DNA from: Bacillus sp. T3
GTDB lineage: Bacteria > Bacillota > Bacilli > Bacillales > Cytobacillaceae
DNA: 64,000 nucleotides
Assembly (NCBI RefSeq): GCF_033449965.1
Contig: NZ_CP137761.1
Coordinates: forward strand, 248,001-312,000
Direction: 5' to 3'
In this document: positions 31,721 through 42,119 of the stretch, piece after piece
Layout of the letters: every line of letters begins with the position of its first letter
How positions within the stretch are numbered: the first letter of the stretch is position 1
Made by a program: the position numbers and the translations under genes
Notes under the pieces: generated by a model
What the model was told of the DNA's origin: nothing
Databases searched by the model: none
Seen by the model: only the letters and a program-made list of their open reading frames with translations

Positions 31721-34708
31721 ATGGATTTTACAAGAAGACAATTTTTGAAGTTGTCTGGTGCTACAGCTATTACGATGGCTGTTGTCGAGCTTGGCTTTGA
31801 TGATAAAAAAGCTAAAGCCAGCACAAAGGATTTTAAGATTGCAGCGTTAAAGCCTACACCGACAATCTGTCCATTCTGTGGAGTGGGGTGTGGAATCCTA
31901 GTTTACGCTAACGAAAATGATGTGGTTTATACAGAGGGTGACCCTGATAATCCAATCAACGAAGGTACACTTTGTAGTAAGGGTACAACAGTCCGTCAAA
32001 TTTATACTACAGAAAAGCGTGTAACAAAACCGATGTACCGCGCACCTAGAAGTGATAAATGGAAAGAAGTAGAGTGGGACTGGGCAATTGGAAAGATTGC
32101 TGAAAAGGTAAAAGAAACACGTGATCGTACATTTATCCAACAAGAAAATGGAATAACGGTTAACAAGGTTGAAGCCATTGCTAGTATGGGTGGAGCAGCT
32201 CTTGATAACGAGGAAGTATATCTTCTAAGTAAGCTAATGCGTGCCGGTTTAGGTGTAACCTATCTTGAGCACCAGGCTCGAATATGACACAGCTCAACGG
32301 TTGCCGGTCTGGCACCTACAGTTGGTCGTGGAGCAATGACAAATCACTGGATTGATTTGAAAAATACAGATTGTGCTTTAATCATGGGTGCAAACCCTGC
32401 GGAAAACCATCCAATCAGCTTTAGATGGTTAACGCAAGCAAAAGAAAAAGGCGCAAAAATTATTTCAGTTGACCCTAGATACACTAGAACATCAAGCCAA
32501 GCAGATATTTATGCACCGATTCGTTCTGGAGCAGATATCGCATTTTTAGGCGGGATGATTAACTATATCCTAGAAAATAAGCTTTACCATGAAGAATATG
32601 TTTTAAATTATACAAATGCATCCCTTATCGTGACAGATGATTATTCATTTGAAGATGGAATATTCAACAATTACGATGAAAAAACACGTAGCTATGATAA
32701 GACAAAATGGGCATTCAAGAAGGATGCACAAGACAAACTGATTAGAGATAATACCCTTCAAGACCCACGTTCTGTGTTCCAATTAATGAAGAAGCACTAT
32801 TCAAGATATGATCTTGATACGGTGGTTGAAGTAACAGGAACACCGAAAGAAGATTATTTAAAGGTTGTTAAAGCATTTGCAGAAACAGGAAAACCTGGTA
32901 AAGCAGGTACTATCCTTTATGCAATGGGAACAACACAGCATACAGTTGGATCACAAAACGTTCGTTCATATGGTATTATCCAGCTTTTACTCGGTAACCT
33001 TGGTTTACAGGGCGGCGGAATTAACGCGATGCGTGGAGAATCCAACGTACAAGGTTCAACGGACTTTGGTTTACTTTATCACAACGTAAATGGCTATATG
33101 GAAACACCAACTTCAACACCTGAAGAAGCAACGTATAAAGGCTTCTTAGAAAAAGTTACGCCTAAAGCCGGTTACTGGATGAACAAACCAAAATTCTATA
33201 CGAGCATGCTTAAAGCCTATTACGGTGATAATGCAACGGCAGCAAATGAATTTGGATATCAATTTTTACCGAAATTAACTCCGAAAAAAGATTATTCTCA
33301 TATGAGAATTTTTGATGCCATCTATAAAAAAGAAATCGAAGGTCTATTCATGTTTGGAACAAATCCAGTAGTTGGTGGACCAAACTCGAATAAAGAACAA
33401 CAAGCTCTTAGTAATCTTAAATGGTTGGTGGCTGTAGACCTTTGGGAAACAGAGTCCTCTGCATTCTGGCAAAAAGAAGCTGGTGGTACACCGGCAGACA
33501 TTGAAACAGAAGTATTTTTCTTACCAGCATGTTCATCATTTGAAAAAGAAGGATCGATTTCAAACAGTGGACGTTGGATGCAATACCGTTGGCAAGCCAT
33601 TGAGCCAAAGGGTGAATCACAGGGTGATTTAGAAATCATTCACCTACTAGCACTAAAGATGAAAGAACTCTATCAAAATGAGCAGACTCCAGCAGCCGCA
33701 CAAATAAAGGCAATGACATGGAATTATGGTGAAGGTCACCATATTGATATCGATCTTGTAGCTCGTGAAATCAATGGTTATGAAACAGCTACGAAGAAAC
33801 TTATCCCTGCTTTTGCTAAGCTTGCTGATGATGGTTCCACTGTAAGTGGTAACTGGATTTATTGTGGCTTCTACCCAGAAGAAGGCAAGAACCTGTCACA
33901 ACGTCGCGATAACAAAGATACAGGTAATGGTAACTACTTAAACTGGTCATTTGCTTGGCCGGCAAACCGTCGTGTACTAGCGAATCGTTGTGCTGCAACT
34001 CCTGAGGGTAAACCGTGGTCAACAGAAAATAATAAAGCCGGAATTTGGTGGGATGCGGCACAAAATCTTTGGGTAGGAAATGATGTCCCTGACTTCCCGA
34101 AAGATCGAGCTCCTGAAGCACCAGGAGGCAAGGATGCATACTTCATGCTTCCAACAGGACTTGGCGGATTATTCGCTGTTATGAATGACGGTCCATTCCC
34201 AGAGCATTACGAGCCATATGAAAGCCCAGTATCAAATGGACTTTCAAGTGTGCAATTGAACCCTGCAACCAAATTTGGTGAGAAAGAGTTCATGACACAA
34301 GGGGATTCATCGAAATATCCAATTATCGCCACAACTTATCGTGTAGCGGAACATTGGCAATCTGGATCGATGACACGTAACCAACCGTGGTTAGCAGAGT
34401 TAGCTGCTCATATGTTTGTTGAAATCGGCGAAGAATTGGCAAAAGAAAAAGGCATTAAAAACAAGGATAAAATCATGATCTCATCTGCCCGTGGTGAAAT
34501 CGAGGCATATGCCATGGTAACAAAACGGTTTAAGCCGTTTAAAATTAAGGGTAAAACCGTACACCAAGTAGGTATGCCTTGGAACTTTGGTTTCAAGGGA
34601 ATCGCAACAGGTGGCATAGCAAACCGCTTAACACCGCATATTGGGGATGCCAATACGAACATTCCTGAATATAAAGCGTTCCTTTGCGATGTTAGGAGGG
34701 CAAAATAA
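31721..34708 (+). CDS. Formate dehydrogenase alpha subunit, selenocysteine-containing (UGA at 32285)
   Basis: A 995-residue molybdopterin oxidoreductase read through one in-frame UGA. The N-terminus is a twin-arginine signal (TRRQFLKLSGATAI), so the enzyme faces outside. An Fe4S4 domain follows (CPFCGVGCGILVYAN ... GTLCSKG). Residue 189 is the UGA, in the context HQARI-U-HSSTVAGLAPTV, matching the FdnG/FdhF active-site pattern R-V-U-H-G-P-T-V-A. Both parts are in the same frame, and the bases after UGA form a SECIS hairpin, so readthrough as selenocysteine is expected rather than a frameshift. Partner of the beta and gamma subunits downstream; the beta ATG overlaps its stop. It oxidises formate to CO2. 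Confidence 0.93.
32285..32316 (+). other. UGA selenocysteine codon with bacterial SECIS element
   Basis: TGA is at 32285-32287. From it, base 17 is a bulged T (32301) and bases 22-26 are the apical loop GGTCT (32306-32310), closed by TGCC/GGCA and GG/CC. Bulged U17 and the GGUCU loop are the SelB-contact features of the E. coli fdhF SECIS, and they have the same distances from the UGA here. Confidence 0.92.
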
Positions 34709-35532
34709 TGGCTAAAGAATACGTAAAATTAGTCGATGTTACGAAATGTGATGGCTGCCGCGCTTGTATGGTTGCTTGTAAAAACTGGAATGACCTTCCG
34801 GCTGAGCCAGAAGAATTCCAAGGTACAAATCAATCACATGCTAAAGTAACAGCCCATACATGGAATGTCCTTGAATTTATCGAGCACGAAAATTCAAAAG
34901 GAAATTTAGATTATTTATTCCGTCACTCTGCTTGTTTCCACTGTAAAGAAGCAGCATGTGAAAAGGTTTGTCCTGAGAATGCAATCAGCTATACAGAATT
35001 TGGAACAGTAGTGGTTGATCACGAGAAATGTGTAGGCTGTGGTTATTGTGTTCAAAACTGTCCGTTCGATGTGATTTCACTTGCAACTTATAAGGACAAA
35101 CAAGGTAAGGAATATCGCAAAGCATCAAAATGTACAATGTGTACAGACCGAATCGAAGAAGGCTTACAGCCTGCCTGTGTGACAACTTGTCATCCAGGAG
35201 CGATGTCCTTTGGTGAAAAGGGAGAAATTATTGCGAAAGCAGAGCAACGTTTAAGTGAAGTAAAAGAACGTTATCCGAATGCAATGATTTACAACCCAGA
35301 AGGAGTTGGCGGCACACATACTATCTATGTGTTAGCTGAAAAACCTTCCGTATATGGACTTCCAGAAAAACCGAAAGTACCAACATCAGCTGTTCTTTGG
35401 AAGGACTATGCACAGCCACTAGGTAAAATGATGATCGGTGCAACAACAATGGGTGTTCTTGGACTGTTCGTGTCTTACAAATTATTTAACAAAGACAAAG
35501 AACATGAGGCTGGAGGTGATAGCCATGAGTAA
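34708..35532 (+). CDS. Formate dehydrogenase beta subunit (FdnH/HybA-like, four Fe4S4 clusters)
   Basis: A 274-residue electron-transfer subunit with four cysteine clusters: CDGCRACMVAC, CFHCKEAACEKVCP, CVGCGYCVQNCPF and CTMCTDRIEEGLQPACVTTC. A C-terminal transmembrane helix (MMIGATTMGVLGLFVSYKLF) anchors it. It passes electrons from the alpha subunit to the cytochrome b gamma subunit. Its start overlaps the alpha stop (TAATG), and its 3' end overlaps the gamma gene by eight bases, so translation is coupled. Confidence 0.92.
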   Translation: MAKEYVKLVDVTKCDGCRACMVACKNWNDLPAEPEEFQGTNQSHAKVTAHTWNVLEFIEHENSKGNLDYLFRHSACFHCKEAACEKVCPENAISYTEFGTVVVDHEKCVGCGYCVQNCPFDVISLATYKDKQGKEYRKASKCTMCTDRIEEGLQPACVTTCHPGAMSFGEKGEIIAKAEQRLSEVKERYPNAMIYNPEGVGGTHTIYVLAEKPSVYGLPEKPKVPTSAVLWKDYAQPLGKMMIGATTMGVLGLFVSYKLFNKDKEHEAGGDSHE

Positions 35533-36235
35533 TCCAAAAGGACCTCAGGTTAGAGTAAGACGTTTTTCAATGGCGTTTGTTATTGCCCATGCTGTCAATT
35601 TCTTTTCGTTCTTAGCCTTGTATATTACGGCATTGCCAATGTACACAGAGGCCTTTGACTGGCTTTATCCTGTTCTTGGTGGACCAGCCAACGCACGATT
35701 GCTACACAGAATCTTTGCAGTAGCATTTATCTCACCAACAATTATCTGGTTTATTTGGGACCGTCAAGGCTTATTCCGTTGGTTCAAAGAAATTGTTACA
35801 TGGAAAAAGCGCGATATTGACTGGTTCAAAGAATCAGGAAAAGAACTTACAGGATTCCAATTTAAACATGTTTCACAAACCTTCTTTAATGCAGGGGAAA
35901 AAATTAACTCTTGGATCCAGATTGTAACAGCAACCTTGATTATCGTTTCAGGATTCACCATTTGGTTCCCAGAGTACTTCCCGAAGTCAGTAACACAGTG
36001 GGGTTATTTGTTCCATAGTGCCAGCATGGGTCTTGCAGCTGCAGTAGTAGTAGGACATATTTATATGGCAGCAGTTCACAAGCACTCAGCTCCTGGATTT
36101 AAAGGAGTAATAAATGGTAAGGTTCCAGCTTGGTGGGCAAAGAGCCACTATGGTGACTGGTATGATGAAGAAGTAAGAAAAGGTAACTTCCCAGATATCG
36201 AAGACCCGCATAAAGACGAGCACAAAGGTGCTTAA
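35525..36235 (+). CDS. Formate dehydrogenase gamma subunit, cytochrome b type
   Basis: A 236-residue membrane protein with four predicted transmembrane helices (VIAHAVNFFSFLALYITALP, RIFAVAFISPTIIWFIWD, IVTATLIIVSGFTIWFPEYF, MGLAAAVVVGHIYMAAV). Candidate heme-b histidines are in FVIAHAVNF, LLHRIFA, LFHSASMG and VVGHIYMAAVHKH. It transfers electrons to menaquinone. GGAGGTG precedes ATG 35525; the gene overlaps the beta subunit. Resembles FdnI-type cytochrome b556 subunits. Confidence 0.9.
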   Translation: MSNPKGPQVRVRRFSMAFVIAHAVNFFSFLALYITALPMYTEAFDWLYPVLGGPANARLLHRIFAVAFISPTIIWFIWDRQGLFRWFKEIVTWKKRDIDWFKESGKELTGFQFKHVSQTFFNAGEKINSWIQIVTATLIIVSGFTIWFPEYFPKSVTQWGYLFHSASMGLAAAVVVGHIYMAAVHKHSAPGFKGVINGKVPAWWAKSHYGDWYDEEVRKGNFPDIEDPHKDEHKGA

Positions 36236-36268
36236 ATAAAAAGCGGAAACGCAGATAACAATATTCCT

Positions 36269-36296
36269 AATGGCTGTCTGTAAAAGGACAGCCATT
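36269..36296 (+). other. Hairpin between the gamma subunit gene and fdhE
   Basis: AATGGCTGTC pairs with GACAGCCATT around an eight-base loop. The T tract after it is weak, so it is a leaky terminator or an RNA-stability element. Confidence 0.5.
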
Positions 36297-36324
36297 CCCT
36301 TTAAAAACGAAAGAGGTGCAGCTC

Positions 36325-37149
36325 ATGAAGACATCAGTAGTTTCAAAAGAATATCTAAATCTACAAAAAGAGATCATTAAGCTTCAAGAGCAATGGAAAA
36401 CTGAAATAAACAGTGAGTCCATCCAGCAAAATATTGATCCGACCGCATTAGCATCGGGCGTACCAATCGTAGCCTTTACAAAGTTTCAATTTGACTATGC
36501 GCTATTTTCAAACTGGCTAAATCAATTAAAGGCTGTATTAGTAAAAAGTAACCCAAGATTAGAAGACCAATTTTCCATCCTGAATAACGTGTTAGATGAA
36601 AAAGTAGCGGAACGCTGGCTTGAAGAGGCGTTCATGATCAATCATCTTTACTTTCAAGAATTTGCAGCTCAAAATAAATTAGAAGAATGGCTTCCACAAT
36701 TTCTTGCTGAAACCACTCTTCGTCCCTATTTACAAAAAGTAGCTGAAAAGGTTCAACCTAAACTGAATTCGTATGAAATAACAGCAGTTGCAGGCTGTGG
36801 TTGTCCTGTTTGTGGTGAACCAGCACGTCTTGGACAAATTGAAGGGAAAGGACAAAAGGTACTTCACTGTCCACGCTGTCTTGCTTATTGGTTGGATAAG
36901 AAAATTTCCTGTACCCATTGTGGAAATACAGATCATACAACCATTCAATTTTTAACAATTGAAGGAGATGCTTCCTCACAAATTCATGTTTGTGACAAGT
37001 GTAAGGGCTATACAAAAGTGATTGACACTAGACAGCATATTTCCAAACCATCCACACCATTGCTTGATTTAAATACCATCCACCTAGATTATATTGCTCA
37101 AGAGCAAGGCTATGGAGTAGCAGCCGACACTGAAGAAAAAACAAATTAA
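36325..37149 (+). CDS. fdhE: FdhE, formate dehydrogenase accessory protein
   Basis: A 274-residue rubredoxin-like protein needed for assembly of membrane-bound formate dehydrogenases. Four CxxC-type pairs appear: CGCPVCGEPARLG, CPRCLAYW, CTHCGNTDH and CDKCKGY (C-terminal half). The N-terminal half is helical. ATG at 36325 sits six bases after GAGGTG. Directly behind the gamma subunit gene. Confidence 0.9.
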   Translation: MKTSVVSKEYLNLQKEIIKLQEQWKTEINSESIQQNIDPTALASGVPIVAFTKFQFDYALFSNWLNQLKAVLVKSNPRLEDQFSILNNVLDEKVAERWLEEAFMINHLYFQEFAAQNKLEEWLPQFLAETTLRPYLQKVAEKVQPKLNSYEITAVAGCGCPVCGEPARLGQIEGKGQKVLHCPRCLAYWLDKKISCTHCGNTDHTTIQFLTIEGDASSQIHVCDKCKGYTKVIDTRQHISKPSTPLLDLNTIHLDYIAQEQGYGVAADTEEKTN

Positions 37150-37223
37150 TTACGGTGGCAATGTTTTTAGGTTATAGTTAGAAATACGAAAGTTTTATCA
37201 TTCATTTTAAGTAGGTGCTGCTC

Positions 37224-37824
37224 ATGAATGCATGTGGCATTATTTTATCCAGGTGGAAAGTCAAGTCGGATGGGTACAAACAAAGCACTCCTAAAAATTA
37301 ACGAAATACCAAATGTTGAAAGGGTAAAACAGGAACTTCAATCGCTTGTTTCTGATCTTATACTCGTTTCCAATGATCCAGAGATCTATCAATTTTTAAA
37401 GTTGAAAACGGTCACAGACGATTACCCTGGTCAAGGTCCATTAGCAGGTATTCACGCTGGCTTACAGGCTTCAGCATTTGAGCTGAATTTGGTTGTCGCC
37501 TGTGATATGCCGTTTGTATCTAGTAAACTTGGCCAAAGGCTTTTAGAGCTTGCAGATCAGTATGATGCGGTCATACCCGTCATCAATGGAAAACAGCAAC
37601 CGCTTTTTGCTGTATACCGAAAAGGAATATTTAAAGAAATAGAGAAATGTATAATGACAGGAAATCTGCGGATCAAACAATTATTGGCAGGACTTAACTG
37701 TTTATATGTAACGGAACAGGAGCTTTCAGCCTTTACAGAAGCAAGCTTAGATCAGATTTTCTTTAATATGAATCATCCTGAAGAATACGAACATGCAAAA
37801 CATTGGGCAAACAAGGGAGAGTAA
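37224..37824 (+). CDS. mobA: MobA, molybdenum cofactor guanylyltransferase (frameshifted)
   Basis: About 200 residues. MobA couples GMP to molybdopterin to give the guanine dinucleotide form used by formate dehydrogenase. From ATG 37224 the first frame gives NACGIILS, and the second continues GGKSSRMGTNKALLKI, the nucleotide-binding loop. One extra C at 37249-37250 separates them. Further family marks are DDYPGQGPLAGIHAGLQ and VVACDMPFV. AGGTG lies six bases before the ATG. Gene order (fdhE-mobA-moeA) supports the call. Confidence 0.88.
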
Positions 37825-37861
37825 CCTCTTTTCATCGTGAGAGAAAGGGTGTATGGGGTAA

Positions 37862-39094
37862 ATGGAATTTTTCAAAGTGAAGACGGTTGAGGAAACGATT
37901 TCCTTAATAGACGAAAAGATTAACAAGATTGATTCAACAGTCATTCTTCCGCTTGAGCAAGCACTTCATTACGTGTTAGCGCAGCCGGTATTAGCGGCTG
38001 AAAATGTTCCCGGATTCGATCGTTCCACGGTTGATGGTTATGCTGTGCGCGCAAGAGATACTTTTGGTTCATCAGAGACAATGCCAGGATTTTTGAACAT
38101 TGTCGGCGAGGTCAAAATGGGTGAGCAAGCTTCGAAGCAGGTTGAACGCGGACAAGCTATTTATGTCCCAACTGGCGGAATGATTCCACCAGGAAGTGAC
38201 GGAGTGATCATGATTGAGCACTGCGAAGACATGGATGGGCTCCTCAATACATACAAACAACTAGCACCTGGAGAAAATATTATTACTGCAGGTGAAGATA
38301 TTAAAACTGGTGAAATTCTATTAACCGAAGGAACAAAGCTTCGCCCACAGGAGCTAGGTGCACTTGCTTCGCTTGGGATTGCTGAGGTAGAGGTTTATCG
38401 AAAAGTCGTGATTGGCTATCTTTCCTCTGGCGATGAAATTGTTCCTTATCAAACTCAAAAACTAGAGCTGGGTCAAATTCGCGATATCAATTATTTAACG
38501 GTATTAGGATTGGCACAGAATTGGAATATAGATGTCAAATACGGTGGTATTGTAACCGATGATTATCAAACTTTTTCAACTAAGGCGCGGGAATTATATG
38601 ATCAAGTGGACTGTTTAATTTTATCAGGGGGAAGCTCGGTCGGCGCCAAGGATTATACAACAGAAGTCATTCAGTCATTGGGCGACCCTGGTGTGTTTGT
38701 TCACGGCATTTCCATTAAGCCAGGCAAACCAACGATTCTTTCGGTCGCAAACGGCAAGCCGGTCATTGGCTTACCGGGACATCCAGCTTCAGCAATGATT
38801 ATTTTTCAATTATTTGGTAGTCGGGTGCTCCGTAAGCTGAGAGGAGAAAAAATCGAACGCAAACCAGACCGTATTTTTGCAAAAATCACCAAAAATATTG
38901 CCTCAGCTGCAGGTCGAGCGGATTACATTCGTGTCCGACTAGTTGAAGTGGAAGGTGAGTGGTGGGCAGAACCAATCATCGGCAAATCCGGTTTAATTAC
39001 GACCCTCGTCAAGAGTGATGGAATTGTCGAGATTGCTTCAAATAAAGAGGGAATTTTCCAGGGTGAATACGTGCCTGTCATACCAACGAGATAA
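37862..39094 (+). CDS. moeA: MoeA, molybdopterin molybdenumtransferase
   Basis: A 410-residue enzyme that inserts molybdenum into adenylylated molybdopterin. Motifs: GFDRSTVDGYAVRA (domain 3, residues 48-61), PTGGMIPPGSDGVIMIEH, LILSGGSSVGAKDYT, KPGKPTIL and GLPGHPASAMIIF. Full length for the family. It precedes a second, fused MoeA-like gene by 13 bases. Confidence 0.92.
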   Translation: MEFFKVKTVEETISLIDEKINKIDSTVILPLEQALHYVLAQPVLAAENVPGFDRSTVDGYAVRARDTFGSSETMPGFLNIVGEVKMGEQASKQVERGQAIYVPTGGMIPPGSDGVIMIEHCEDMDGLLNTYKQLAPGENIITAGEDIKTGEILLTEGTKLRPQELGALASLGIAEVEVYRKVVIGYLSSGDEIVPYQTQKLELGQIRDINYLTVLGLAQNWNIDVKYGGIVTDDYQTFSTKARELYDQVDCLILSGGSSVGAKDYTTEVIQSLGDPGVFVHGISIKPGKPTILSVANGKPVIGLPGHPASAMIIFQLFGSRVLRKLRGEKIERKPDRIFAKITKNIASAAGRADYIRVRLVEVEGEWWAEPIIGKSGLITTLVKSDGIVEIASNKEGIFQGEYVPVIPTR

Positions 39095-39107
39095 GGGGGA
39101 GCGAGAA

Positions 39108-41031
39108 GTGGAAAGACAATCTTATAAACGTAAAATTTATTTAGAAGATAAACCACGGTCTGAAGCTGTTAAGGAGCTTTTAGAAGCCTTTGATTTACCC
39201 ATACATACGGAACTGATTCCAACTTCAAATTCCCTTGGACGTGTGACGGCTGAGCCGATTTTTGCGGAAGTTTCTGTACCACATTATCATGCTTCGGCAA
39301 TGGATGGGATCGCTGTTAAAGCGGAACAAACATATACTGCCCATGAGCAAAGACCAGTGCGCCTGACACTCGGCGAGCAATTTGTCTATGTGGATACAGG
39401 AAATGCAATTCCCGCGCAATTTGATGCGGTTATCATGATTGAGCACGTCGATATCATTGATGAAATGACAATAGAAATAATCGAGCCAGCTACACCATGG
39501 CAGCATATTCGACCGATTGGTGAAGATATTACGCAGGAGGAAATGCTATTTCCGCAAGGACATACGTTACGTCCGGCCGATTTAGGTGTGTTATTAGCGG
39601 CGAAGACGCTTGAAGTGCCGGTTACAAAAACCGGTTGTAACCATCATTCCGACTGGGAATGAGCTGGTTGAGGCCAATACTTCATTATCTCCAGGTCGAA
39701 TTGTTGAATTTAATGGGACTGTTTTTTCAGGGTTTATTCAAGAATGGGGCGGTGAGCCGATCTTAAAAACGATTGTTCGCGACCAGCCTGAAAAAATTAA
39801 GGAAGCACTATTGGACGCTTGTGAAACCTCAGATATTATTGTAATTAACGCTGGTTCATCAGCAGGCTCAAAGGATTATACGGTTCATATTCTTGCGGAG
39901 CTTGGAACGGTGTTTACACACGGAGTCGCCACCAGACCAGGAAAGCCCGTTATACTTGGGAAAATTGGTAGCAAGGTCGTGGTCGGAGTTCCCGGCTATC
40001 CAGTATCCGCTTATTTAGCATTAGAATGGTTTGTCCGACCGTTAATTTGTCAATACCTGCAAATACCTGAGCCTAAACGGCAAACGGTAAAAGCAAAGCT
40101 GGGCCGTCGCATCGTTTCAACGATGGGAGCTGAGGATTTTATCCGAATGAATATCGGCTATGTGAATGGACATTTTGTCGCAAATCCGTTAACGCGGGCT
40201 GCGGGTGTAACCATGTCTCTAGTTCGCGCTGATGGCTTACTGATCGTAGGTCCAGATATCATTGGATACGAGCAAGGAGATGTAGTCGAAATCGAGCTCC
40301 TGAAGCCACTTGAGGAAATTAAGAATGCCTTGCTGTTCAGCGGCAGTCATGATTTGACGATTGATTTGCTTTCGTCTCACCTTAAAAAACAGCGCACCGA
40401 CATGAAAATTGTATCTTCCCATATCGGAAGCATGGCTGGCCTCATGGCAATCCGCAAAGGGGAAGCCCATGTAGCGGGCATTCATTTATTAGATCCGGAA
40501 ACAAAACAATACAATATTAGCTATGTCAAACGTATTTTAGCAGGTCATGATGTCGTCCTTTATCCATTTTTAAAAAGAACGCAGGGCTGGATGCTACCGC
40601 AGGGTAATCCAGATGGAGTCGAGAATGTAAGCGATGTTGCACTTAAGAAAATCCAATTTGTGAATCGGCAAAAAGGAGCTGGCACACGAATTTTGTTTGA
40701 TTTACTGTTAGAGGAGGCTGCGGTGAGCCCGGATGACATCGTTGGTTATGATCGCGAAATGTTCTCGCATTTGGCTGTTGCCGCGGAGGTCAAAGGCGTA
40801 GAAAGCGCTGCAGGACTTGGTATATATCCTGCCGCAAAGGCAATGGGTCTAGACTTCATTCCAGTTGCGGACGAATCCTATCAACTACTGATGACACGAA
40901 GGTTCTTTGAAAGTGAACAAGGGCGTTGGCTCCTATCCGTAATTCAAAGCGAGAGCTTTAGAAATGAAGTAGAAAAAATCGGTGGCTATGCAGTCGAAAT
41001 CAACCCAGAGCCAATCTTTTTTAATGAATAG
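39108..41031 (+). CDS. MoeA-like domain fused to a periplasmic-binding-like domain (frameshifted)
   Basis: About 640 residues in two frames. Residues 1-410 are a second MoeA: SVPHYHASAMDGIAVKA, YVDTGNAIPAQFDAVIMIEH, INAGSSAGSKDYT and GVPGYPVSAYLAL. Residues from about 420 form a PBP-like domain with LLFSGSHDLTIDLLSSHL, AGTRILFDLLLEEA and DESYQLLMTRRFFE, as in archaeal and clostridial MoeA-PBP fusions. An extra A in the run 39626-39630 splits the frames; without it the text reads VPVTKPVVTIIPTGNE. GTG at 39108 follows GGGGGA. The C-terminal domain may sense molybdate, tungstate or a cofactor intermediate, but this is not established. Confidence 0.85.
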
Positions 41032-41044
41032 TTATATTTATGGC

Positions 41045-41216
41045 CATTGTTGATTTTGCGTAACTTAGTTGATTGGAGCGGAAGGCACGAGACTCCTGCG
41101 GGAGTAGCGTGTCACGGGAGACCCCGCAGGCGCTTTAGCGCAGAGGGGACTCCCGGACCACCCCGCGGAAAGCGACTGCCTGGAGCGGAAATCAACGGTT
41201 TACTTAAATTACCATA
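41045..41216. repeat. MITE-like repeat, long form (family M, copy 4)
   Basis: Begins TTGTTGATTTTGCG and ends GGAGCGGAAATCAACGGTTT, with the GC-rich core (GGAGCGGAAGGC, CGAGACTCCTGCGGGAG, GGGAGACCCCGCAGG, GCCTGGAGCGG). It occupies most of the gap before moaE. Confidence 0.8.
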
Positions 41217-41257
41217 GCTTAAAGTGATACAGCGAATATAGATGAGGTGAATTCTAG

Positions 41258-41722
41258 ATGAATTTTTCAATATCAAAAGAACCAATCGATATTCAATCGA
41301 TTATTGATAAAGTCGTACAACGAGATGCCGGAGCAATCACAACCTTTATCGGAACCGTTCGCGAGCTGACGAAGGACAAAAAAACGTTGTATCTCATATA
41401 TGAAGCCTATGAACCGATGGCAGTAAAAAAACTAGCGCAAATCGGTACAGAAATCAGCGAGCGCTGGCCGGGCTCGCAAGTAGCGATTACCCACCGCGTT
41501 GGAAAATTGGAAATAACGGATGTTGCTGTAGTGATTGCAGTCTCTACACCGCATCGGGCTGACGCCTATGAAGCAAATCGATATGCAATTGAACGTATCA
41601 AAGAAATCGTTCCAATTTGGAAAAAAGAGCATTGGGAGGACGGCCAGGAATGGATTGGCAACCAGCTTGAAACCGTTGCTTACCCTTCTGGAAAACCAGA
41701 GGAGGAGGATTTGCATGAATAA
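41258..41722 (+). CDS. moaE: MoaE, molybdopterin synthase large subunit
   Basis: A 154-residue subunit that converts cyclic pyranopterin monophosphate to molybdopterin with MoaD. Motifs: GAITTFIGTVRELTK, YEAYEPMAVKKL, ITHRVGKLEITDVAVVIAVS, STPHRADAYEA and PIWKKEHWEDGQEWIGN (the Lys pair used in the active site). GATGAGGTG precedes the ATG. Overlaps moaD by eight bases. Confidence 0.93.
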   Translation: MNFSISKEPIDIQSIIDKVVQRDAGAITTFIGTVRELTKDKKTLYLIYEAYEPMAVKKLAQIGTEISERWPGSQVAITHRVGKLEITDVAVVIAVSTPHRADAYEANRYAIERIKEIVPIWKKEHWEDGQEWIGNQLETVAYPSGKPEEEDLHE

Positions 41723-41948
41723 AGTCATGTTTTTTGCCCACCTGCGTGATAGCGTTGGCGAAGACTTTGTAAGTTTAGAGCTGACCGGAAAAACAGTGGC
41801 AGAGGTCAAAGCATTGGTTGCTGAAAAATACCCTGTGTTGAAGCTTGAGAGCGTCATGACAGCAGTAAACGAAGAGTTTGCCGGAAATGATGAAGTGATT
41901 GGTGCTGGTGACGTGATTGCTTTTATCCCGCCTGTAAGTGGTGGATGA
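41715..41948 (+). CDS. moaD: MoaD, molybdopterin synthase small subunit
   Basis: A 77-residue ubiquitin-like sulfur carrier ending in PPVSGG, whose C-terminal Gly-Gly is adenylylated by MoeB and then thiocarboxylated. GGAGGAGG within moaE precedes ATG 41715. Pairs with MoaE. Confidence 0.92.
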   Translation: MNKVMFFAHLRDSVGEDFVSLELTGKTVAEVKALVAEKYPVLKLESVMTAVNEEFAGNDEVIGAGDVIAFIPPVSGG

Positions 41949-41999
41949 TTGGAAGAATCGTTATATGCCACAAATAGGTGACTTATGATCAGAGGTTTG

Positions 42000-42027
42000 G
42001 GCCGTGGGAATGTCCCTCGGCCTTTTT
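42000..42027 (+). terminator. Terminator of the moaE-moaD unit
   Basis: GGCCG-T-GGG pairs with CCC-T-CGGCC around AATGT, followed by TTTTTG. Confidence 0.8.
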
Positions 42028-42119
42028 GATTGCGGTTCGTTGGCTGAGCTCGTGATTAAAGTGTGTGTTTGAAAATGTAGGAGATTCAATGAATCCTCGA
42101 TCGACAATCGCAAGGCGTG

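Noticed and set aside
32336..34708. Formate dehydrogenase alpha as a separate downstream gene starting at 32336
   Set aside because: It is in the same frame as the upstream part, separated only by the UGA with a SECIS element.
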